From assembly GCA_029531795.1 (NCBI GenBank), contig JAPEIS010000001.1:6324001-6388000 (forward strand): a stretch of DNA of 64,000 bases, written 5' to 3'. This stretch comes from Sclerotinia nivalis (Eukaryota; Ascomycota; Leotiomycetes; Helotiales; Sclerotiniaceae). The notes beneath the pieces are model-generated. The model was not told where the DNA came from and ran no database searches. It saw only the letters and a program-made list of their open reading frames with translations. The first letter of the stretch is position 1; each line of letters begins with the position of its first letter. Position numbers and translations under genes: made by a program. Positions 56,584-64,000 of the stretch are shown piece after piece.

Positions 56584-58202
56584 ACCGTAAAATTTATTGG
56601 CATTCCAAGTTTGCAAGTCTCTTATAACATCATATGCATTATCATTTCGGGATTGAGCTAAATATTTTTCATAGATTGAATATCAGTTCAGAGTTGAGAG
56701 ATTCATTCGCAATGCATATCGTATGCGGGTGGTAAAAGGACATACATGGCTACGTTTGAGTCAGGGATTGTATGGAATTGGTCAATTGTGGCTATCTTCA
56801 TTTTTTGGCGACTTCTTTGGGTCGTGTTCCAGTGGGTGATTCACACGCACATTGTATGAAAGCAGATATGGAGATAGTTAGTTGAGATGTGGAATGGATA
56901 AAATGTCTAATAACTCGGTGATCTGACTTTATAACTCTATGTGCACTTGGGTCAGAGCATTCATGGTGGATTTGAATGTATAATGATTACCCTGCGCTTC
57001 TGGTCCATACCATCTTCCGGTTGATACAGCAGGACACCGTCAAAATATGAAGCCAGTTCATGGACAACTTCACATCAGATTACTTATAAACTCCTCAGTA
57101 AGCTTGATTCTGCTCACAGAGTTCATAGCAGTTGACGCTGGGTATGGTTTCTTTTGGCATATGCGGCGATCTTCGGTCTGATGATCTATATGCACCTTGC
57201 TTTTAGAGCTGGTTGTCGCTGATGTGGATAGTTGCATTATGGCCTCGGAACTGATAGCCTTATTGAAAGCTCGAGGACTTCTTTCTGTGACTCATTGCTT
57301 CATGTGGTGGCGTTTTGGACAATGTATCTTGGTGGGACATTTTTTATTCACTTCACCTTCATGCACAAACGGTCAGCCAGAACATGCCAGAATAGTAAGA
57401 TCGAAGTCTATAGATTCATCTCTAGCTAGCTAGTACAGAAGAATGCTATCATATTCCTTTTGAGCTATCGATCTTTGCTCGAGTTGATACCATCGGTCTT
57501 GCTCTTGATACTGCTAGAGCGATGGTGCCAGCTACTTCAGGATTCAAAAATCTAACTGTACAAAGACGTTAAGGCTTCACATTTACCTCCCAAATGAGGC
57601 TAGTGACCACTTTAATGTTGACATGAACATTCGACCTTTTCAGATACAACATATCTCTTCATTCAATAAAGCCCTTACCCCGCTCTTGATACCAAATTAA
57701 CCTTCCGTTAAATCTAGATGGATGCTCGAAACTGAAAAATTCGATCAATTCATTCAGTGAAAAAGAGCTGAGACCTGTGAAAGTGACATGTGAAAGTGGG
57801 TAACCTCCAGAATGAACATCTGCAGATGATTTTTAGTGAATAGTGAGGGCTGGCTTCCACATCATCCAATTAAGCGAAAGAGAATATGAGGGAAATTTGA
57901 ATTAGTACCGTTCCTATGGAGACATATAAGAACATGTTCATCGCACATTCAACTTAGTCTCTCCATCAAACCTACACAACATTTTCCTCAACCTCAATCA
58001 GCTGGCATTATTCACATTCTCATACCATTTAACAACCTCACACTTCATACATCAATAGCTTGCATTACCCTGCAAGTTCATCATGTATGTTTCATTACTT
58101 TCATCTTTCTGCGATACTTTCATCGTGCTGACAGGTTTGGTATACATAGATCGACTCGTCGCGTCCCATTCCACAAAAAATACCTCCCCAACCAAAATCA
58201 AA
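56584..58202. other. Intergenic region
   Basis: 1.6 kb without a supportable gene. The right end (57960-58202) is the leader of the next gene; GTATGT..CTGACAG at 58085-58134 may be a 5' UTR intron. Confidence 0.55.
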
Positions 58203-59116
58203 ATGTCCGACAACGAGGCTGCTAGCTCTCCAGCTCAAGCCAACGGCGGTATGAGCCAGGTAGAAGTTGATTTTCTCATGTGCTGCCTTCGTAATACTAC
58301 TGGTGGCTCTATTCAGGTAAGTTATCTTGTCGCGCTGCGATTTTCTTATGCTGGTATCGTTATTTTACCTACGATCTTCGATTTGCGACACACAATGACT
58401 ACTGTACTCCACTTCCACATTTCAACATCTGAATAATGTATCAAGTCCTTCACTCATCTTTTAACTGGAAATGCTCATCTGAAAATACCAAAAACAAGTG
58501 TTTCATTCTTGCGCAGCACGATGTCACCACATCGTGACTGGAATGGCTTGTCCCTTTTTTCGAAAATCCCTCGCGCGCACTATCTCGCATCCTCTTCGCT
58601 TCAGATTACACTTTTATATCGCGCCTTTTTGATTTTCAAATAATTGTTCCCAATAGCTGATTAGGAAAAAACTTTCAAGGTCGATACCCAAAAAGTCGCC
58701 CAACTCTTGAACTACAAGAACCCTCGTTCGGTAAGTCATACTCTTATCCATCCAATCTTTCATTTCCTAACCCCAAGCTTCAGGTTTCCAACAAGGTTTC
58801 TAGCATCAAGAAGAAGTATAACCTTCCCTTTGGCGCCTCCAGCCGCACCGCCGAAGAGATGGCAGTAAGCAAGCCTGGCAGAGGTGACGCCTCACCAAAG
58901 AAGGCATCTGATGCAAATGGTGATAATGAGCCTGCCATTCCTACCACTCCTTCCAAAAACCGTGTCACCAAGGCTAAGGCCACTCCAAAGCCTCGCACCA
59001 AGAAGACACCAGCGAAGAAGTCCGCCAAGAAGGTTGCCGCTGAGGAGTCCGAAGAAGAGCTTACCGACGTTAAGGATGAGGATATGGAAGATGCCAAAGA
59101 GGAAGACGATGAGTAG
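58203..59116 (+). CDS. Myb_DNA-bind_8-like protein 2 with histone H1-like tail
   Basis: 165 residues in three exons: 58203-58316, 58680-58730 and 58784-59116. Intron 1 is 363 nt (GTAAGT..TTCAAG); an AG 19 nt earlier (TTAG) would add EKTFK, but would move the domain out of register with its relatives. The domain reads MSQVEVDFLMCCLRNTTGGS, then VDTQKVAQLLNYKNPRSVSN and KVSSIKKKYNLPFG. The C-terminal half has Lys/Pro/Ala-rich sequence (KATPKPRTKKTPAKKSAKK) like linker histone tails, then an acidic end (EESEEELTDVKDEDMEDAKE). It is probably a nuclear chromatin-associated protein. An upstream in-frame ATG at 58083 was rejected in favour of ATG at 58203 (aaaATGtcc). Confidence 0.8.
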
Positions 59117-60130
59117 ATGCTTTCTCGTCATATCTTTCCCGGGGCTGGTGCTGGTGCTTATATAGCTGAGGTGTCATATATGCTATCCAAGCTTGATATG
59201 AGCGCCGCATGGTGGTTCTGTCCAACGTTAGTTCTTTAAGTCCTGACGTATTTCTTTTTTCTTCGTATTCATGGCGATTGGGGTTTACGATAGATACTAG
59301 AGAGAATATGGGAAACGTAAATTATCAGCCATGGATATTAATCATTGTCAATTGCTCGTTTTTAGGGATAGGGATGATCTATAGGTGGTGGTTGGTTGTT
59401 TCATTGCAGCCTTGAGTTGTTCTGGAAACTACAATATCAGAGATCTTTACAGGGTTATTACTTACTTATTCTACTTTGAGTGTGACCGTGAATTACTTTT
59501 GCAATCACCTAACTTGTCCAAGTATCAAATCAGGTGAATAACCACGGCAGAGGAAAAAGCAATATGAGACCTGTGCAAACAATGTCAGCCAAACGGAAAC
59601 CCCGCAAAATTTGTATCATATTCTTCACAATGCTCATTTTCTGCCGTCTAGAAGCTGTAAATCCATATTTCATGCATAACCTGACCATGAAAATGTGACG
59701 ATGGCTTTTTCAAAGCAGCAATAATTCATTTTTTTTCAATTTGACTGGAAGGCTGCGGGAAGATGAGATGCAGTCAGAAAAGAAAAATGTCTGGATAATT
59801 CACTTTTATTACTATCGCTACCTACTAATTTGGGTACCTATCACTATAAGGTCATAGTTTCTCTTTGCTGCTACTCAACTGCTTCGCTTCTTCTCCATCC
59901 ATCAACACCACATCCAAACACAACCTCACAACAACCAAAAATTCACAATTCTTGCAAATTAGCTTGCGCATCCAAAGATTCAATTGCAAAGAAAGTATTG
60001 CACCGAAAATCAATTACTTCATCTAGTACAGGGTAAGTTTTCCTTCGGAAATCTCGAGATCTTGTGAAGTCCTGGTGGTCGATCTTACTAAAATTGAGCT
60101 GACTTGAAGGCAGATTCAGCAATCGCAAAG
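59117..60130. other. Intergenic region and 5' UTR of protein 3
   Basis: About 1 kb. 60033-60113 has donor GTAAGT, branch CTGAC and acceptor CAG just ahead of the next ATG and is probably a 5' UTR intron. C/A-rich leader sequence lies at 59880-59960. No other gene seen. Confidence 0.55.
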
Positions 60131-61161
60131 ATGACGGCTCTGACTTTGACCGCGAAGGAGACCGAAATGCTTGTTGCTGTCATGTCTGAGATGGGCGAGA
60201 TTCCTAATACTGTAAGTAACTTCTTTACATTTCTCATCTCTCAACGTGGTGCGGGAGCCCTTTTTGGTCAAGCTTTTACTTCAACGATCTGGAATATTGG
60301 ACCTACTATTTAGATCCCTATATATTCCAAATGAATATCTTGGCTTTTGGGGCCTCATGATAAGAATTAGTAGCTCTCATCTGGCATCTTCTCCTCCAAC
60401 ATAAGAACATCGCCGTCCCTTTAATGTACCAACTACATCTGAGCAACATACTAACGGTCTCAATTAAATAGATCAACTTCGAACGTGTCGCCAGTCGAGT
60501 TGAGGTCAAGTATGCTAGGAATGCGCGTTCAAGCTTCAAGAAATTATTTGATAAGTTGAAGGTATGATACTCCCTCGATAAAGTTCCATGTATACTCGGT
60601 CACGCATTGGAATGATACCAACTCATCGCCCATTAGGCTCAAGCAGGACCTGCTCCAGATGGTGAAAATAGCAGTACCCCACCTAAGACTCCAAGCCCAA
60701 CCAAGAAAGCTTCCCCAAAGAAGAAAATTGGCCCTAACAACACACCCATCAAAGCCACTCCTAAATCTAGGGGAAAGAAAGCTGCAACCAAGAAGGAAGT
60801 CAAGGAGGAAGTATTTGACAGTGATGAGCAGTTGGAGGAACCAGTTTTGGACGACGAAGATGGCAAGTCATCAAACCACATTTCTTCCCTAGCAGCCAAA
60901 GATACCGGAAACAACACCGGAGCTAGCCACTCTACTGGATCTTCTGAAAGTGTTCAGACATCAGATGAGGATACTAGGATGTCTGTCGTCGAAGTCCAAA
61001 AGTCAATGTCTGCTTCACCCGGAGATAATGCAGATGATGAAGAATTTGACCCTGAGGAACAGATTCAGGCCGATCAATTTGGCATGAGTGTTCCTGCTTA
61101 TCGGGAGTGGCAAGCTCTTAACGTTTACACCGTTCACGACAACTTCCTGGATGATATCTGA
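60131..61161 (+). CDS. Myb_DNA-bind_8-like protein 3
   Basis: 231 residues in three exons: 60131-60211, 60472-60561 and 60637-61161. Intron 1 (260 nt, GTAAGT..AAATAG) interrupts the domain at the same place as in the other three genes; intron 2 is 75 nt (GTATGA..ATTAG). The domain reads LTAKETEMLVAVMSEMGEIP, then INFERVASRVEVKYARNARS and SFKKLFDKLK. The middle is basic and Pro/Lys-rich (PPKTPSPTKKASPKKKIGP; ATPKSRGKKAATKKE), and the C-terminus is acidic (NADDEEFDPEEQIQADQFG). Probably nuclear. Upstream sequence suggests a spliced 5' UTR. Paralog of the flanking genes; no other domain recognised. Confidence 0.8.
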
Positions 61162-62196
61162 GAAGGATGGTTCTTTCAAGCAAAGCTTAGGCTCCGTCCA
61201 GATGTTCTTCTAATTTCTCTTCTTGTGGGTCTTTGCGATGCTTTTCTTCAAGGTTTCTCGTCATCATAAACACGCATTCATTTGCACACTCTTTACTTGC
61301 ATCCGCACTTGCTAATTTTAACCACTTCGACAGAGGATTCCTATTAAATTCAATTCTTTCCCTTTCCCCATTCGACTCGCTACTCTCGGATGGAAGGATG
61401 AATAAGCTTAAGATGGATGTCATTTGATTTGTTCGCAGGTTGGTTGTGGTATTGAGCATGGCACGTTTGTTTCCCTTCGCCACGATTGTATTATGAGAGA
61501 GAATATGGGTTTTCAAGATTACGATAGGAAGGGTATGATTGATATCATAAGGGATATTGGGGAGAAGATCTAATGCATAATCAATGACGATAGCCGTAGT
61601 ACTTTCAGAGTTTGCTTTTCAATGCAATCTCCCATAAGCAAAAATCAACTCTCTACTCATGCCTATGATATAATAATGCTCCTTCCGAGGTTGAAAGAAC
61701 TCTTCTTTCCGAAAGTCTTTCAAAATTCACTATTCAGACCATGATTCCATAACTCACCTCTATTGACCAACCCCAAATCAAACAACGAAATTAATCTTTG
61801 ATGACCCCACTCCTTACAACCACATTCCCAATTCTTTCATGCACACAAACTCTCAACAACGGTAGCCTGCCCAAAATCTACAAATTGACTATTCCTGACA
61901 AGCCAGTAAGTAGCAACCGCTCAACCACAGTCTGGGCATTAAAAAGCAAGACGTCCTCCCTCCTCTTCCCTCATCTCAACTTGTCAGTTTTACTAGATCG
62001 GAAGACCTACCTCATCTTTCCTTTTGCTGCCGTCAATTTTGACCTCCTTCCCGATTCAATACTGAAAATTCCGATCTCTCTCTGGAAGGAAGACGACTAA
62101 CTTATTAGGTTGTCTTTGATAGTCTATCAAGTCAAGGAAACCTCAAAAATACACGAAGATATACGAAACTACAGCGGTCTATAGGACTTGATCATC
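61162..62196. other. Intergenic region
   Basis: 1.0 kb, mostly the 3' flank of protein 3 and the C/T-rich upstream region of protein 4. A 100-codon frame starting ATGACCCCACTCC (61801-62100) lies close ahead of protein 4; it has no recognisable features and may be only leader sequence. Confidence 0.5.
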
Positions 62197-63272
62197 ATGG
62201 CTCCAGCTTCTAATGAAGAACAATTCAAGTTCCTTATCAGCTGTATTCGATACAGCAATAATGGAAAGGTATTCCCTCTTTTCCCTCCCCTACACTTCGC
62301 TGTCTATTTACTTTTAAACCATCATCTTACCGTCCTGTCAAAGAAGAATACTAAGATCGCGCAGGTAGACTTCGGTCGAGTAGCCAAAGAATGCAACATC
62401 GTCACCAAAGGCGCCGCGTAAGTTAACTCCTTTCCCACTCCCCTCTTTCTATCCTCATTCTAATCCCCTCACTCCCATCCTCCCATTCTCCATCCCAAAC
62501 ACTGAACTAACACCCCCCCCCTAGCGCGAAACGCTACGAACGCATGATGCGCTCCCACGGCATCGCCCCAAACGCAGCATCCATCAAGCCAGCTCCTAGC
62601 TCATCCTCCAGCTCATCAGCCCCCACCTCCGCCTCCCGCAACAAAGCCAGCTCTAGCAAGAAACGCAAGTTTTCCGCCGAAGAAGAGAATATCGACGATG
62701 AAGAAGAAACCTCCAATCGAGTAGTAAGCAAGAGTCGACTTAAGAGAGAAGTTAAGAACGAGATGGGTACTCATGTTAATGCCAATCATGCGATTGTGAA
62801 GGAAGAGGGATATCGTGAAGATTCTCCTAGTGCGCAGTTACAGGAGGGATTACAGATGGGTCTTGGTGCGGGATTGTGTGATGTTAATAGGGAGTTGGTG
62901 GGTTATTATAGTGGGGGTAGTAGTGCGGGTGGAAGTGTTAATGGGGATGTGGGAGGAGGTGAGTTTGGTGATGTGGAGGGGTATGCTGGTGCTATGAGTA
63001 CCGGTGGTATGAATGCGCGTGGTATGAAAACTTATAGGCAGCCGGAAAATGGTTTTGGCTTTAATGTGGGCGGATATGGTGGAATATTGGGTGGTCAGGG
63101 TATGATGGGAAATGGAAATCGTATGGGTGGTCACGGTGGACAGAATATGATGACGCCAAGAAGTCATGCTGCTGGCTCGGGTGGAACGGGTATTGGTTCG
63201 CAACAATATCAGTCTATGGGACAAGGTTATGACAGTCAAGGCGGATCGGATAGTCCCTTGTTGGTTGAGTAG
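62197..63272 (+). CDS. Myb_DNA-bind_8-like protein 4 with Gly/Met-rich tail
   Basis: 290 residues in three exons: 62197-62268, 62365-62417 and 62525-63272. Intron 1 (96 nt) falls after GGK and before VDFGRV, the same position as in proteins 1-3; intron 2 (107 nt) ends in a run of C followed by TAG. The domain is the best match of the four to Myb_DNA-bind_8: EEQFKFLISCIRYSNNGK, VDFGRVAKECNIVTKGAAAK, then RYERMMRSHGI. A Ser-rich linker and a basic KKRKF motif (possible nuclear localisation signal) follow. The C-terminal half is low complexity, rich in Gly, Met, Asn and Gln (NVGGYGGILGGQGMMGNGN). Probably a nuclear DNA- or chromatin-binding protein; no target can be inferred. Confidence 0.88.
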
Positions 63273-64000
63273 AGGATGCTCCAGTTCGTTTGGTTGTTGG
63301 AGGTGGGGAGTCGCGCTTGAGGATATCCGAGGGAAGGAGCTTTGCTTGTGTTCATGGCGTCTGCAGTTTGAGGGGAAATTCCTGGTACGTTTTTTGGAAT
63401 CTGGAGGAGGATTTTCAATTTTAGCGGATGGATAGTTAAGTGCAGGTCAGAATTTATGCTCATAAAAACGAGAGACAGAATAAAATGGAAATAATTCAAA
63501 CCAACATTGAGTGCCGCTTTCAATCTTTCAACCAGTTTTTAGCAATCAATATTTTCCCATTGCCCCATTCTCACCCTCTTAATGGAAGTTGAAGAAGGCT
63601 GTGATACGCTGTAGTTGTCGTCGCAGATTTTCTCCAGAAACGAGGCTACCAGGTAACTGCTGGACCCAAATTTGGAGATTGGAGCATGGGAGATAGATAG
63701 CACAAGACTTGCGTAAAGTACAAAGGCAACTTCTAAAATTGCAGCAAAAATTCACGAGTGGCTGTTGAGGCCTAATTACCGAAGTATATACTCACTCATG
63801 GAAGTTGCGGGGAATAAGTGCTGCTGTTGTATTGAGAATAATATCGTCAACCATTGCTAATTATCCTCTCTTCTCTCTCACTATATGTGGTTTAAAGCAA
63901 CACCGCATAATATGGTCTTGTAGGTGCATCTATCGTTCGTCTATTCAAGCAGGTTTGCACAACTCAATAACAATTCATCCGTTAAGTTTTGATTCTCTCA
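63273..64000. other. Intergenic sequence to the window edge
   Basis: 728 bp, 3' flank of protein 4. No gene supported within the window. Confidence 0.6.

Noticed and set aside
61801..62100. 100-codon frame ahead of Myb-like protein 4
   Set aside because: No recognisable features; position and CT-rich composition fit leader sequence.

Overview
The window is nuclear DNA of a filamentous ascomycete. The spliced genes have short introns, mostly 46-110 nt, with GT..AG ends and CTAAC or CTGAC branch sites, and the proteins are typical of Pezizomycotina. Multi-copy families (2EXR-like, RNase H-like, BTB/POZ and Myb_DNA-bind_8-like proteins), the moderately AT-rich composition and a small cysteine-rich secreted protein fit a Leotiomycete, most likely Sclerotiniaceae. 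That placement is inference; I could not run a search.

Conserved housekeeping genes make up much of 0-40 kb: the 5' end of deoxyhypusine synthase (minus, cut by the window edge); a very large SNT1-like SANT protein of a histone deacetylase complex; a KPWE-motif protein that may be a PEX39-like PTS2 import factor; the P-body protein Scd6/LSM14; a Fmp40/SelO AMPylase; an aldo-keto reductase; an XRCC4/Lif1-like NHEJ factor; and the Byr4/Bfa1 cytokinesis regulator. Several pairs are divergent and share an upstream region (DHS/SNT1, KPWE/Scd6, XRCC4/Byr4).

Accessory genes lie between and after these. Two tandem 2EXR-like genes (12-16 kb) share an intron position. A secreted Cys-rich protein lies at 19 kb. 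An LTR-like element next to an AT-rich island lies at 20 kb. Two paralogous RNase H-like genes lie at 30 and 46 kb, the first with an in-frame stop. Three tandem small orphan genes (41.8-44.3 kb) keep the same promoter blocks and the same intron position while their proteins have diverged; the third appears frameshifted in an A7 tract. A BTB/POZ group (47-53.5 kb) has three genes and a degenerate copy.

The right end (55-63.3 kb) is a head-to-tail cluster of four Myb_DNA-bind_8-like genes. In each, a phase-0 intron falls at the same point of the Myb-like domain, and the tails differ (acidic, histone H1-like, acidic/basic, Gly/Met-rich). This cluster and the orphan trio are the most interesting parts of the window. 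No tRNA, rRNA, CRISPR array or intact transposon was recognised.
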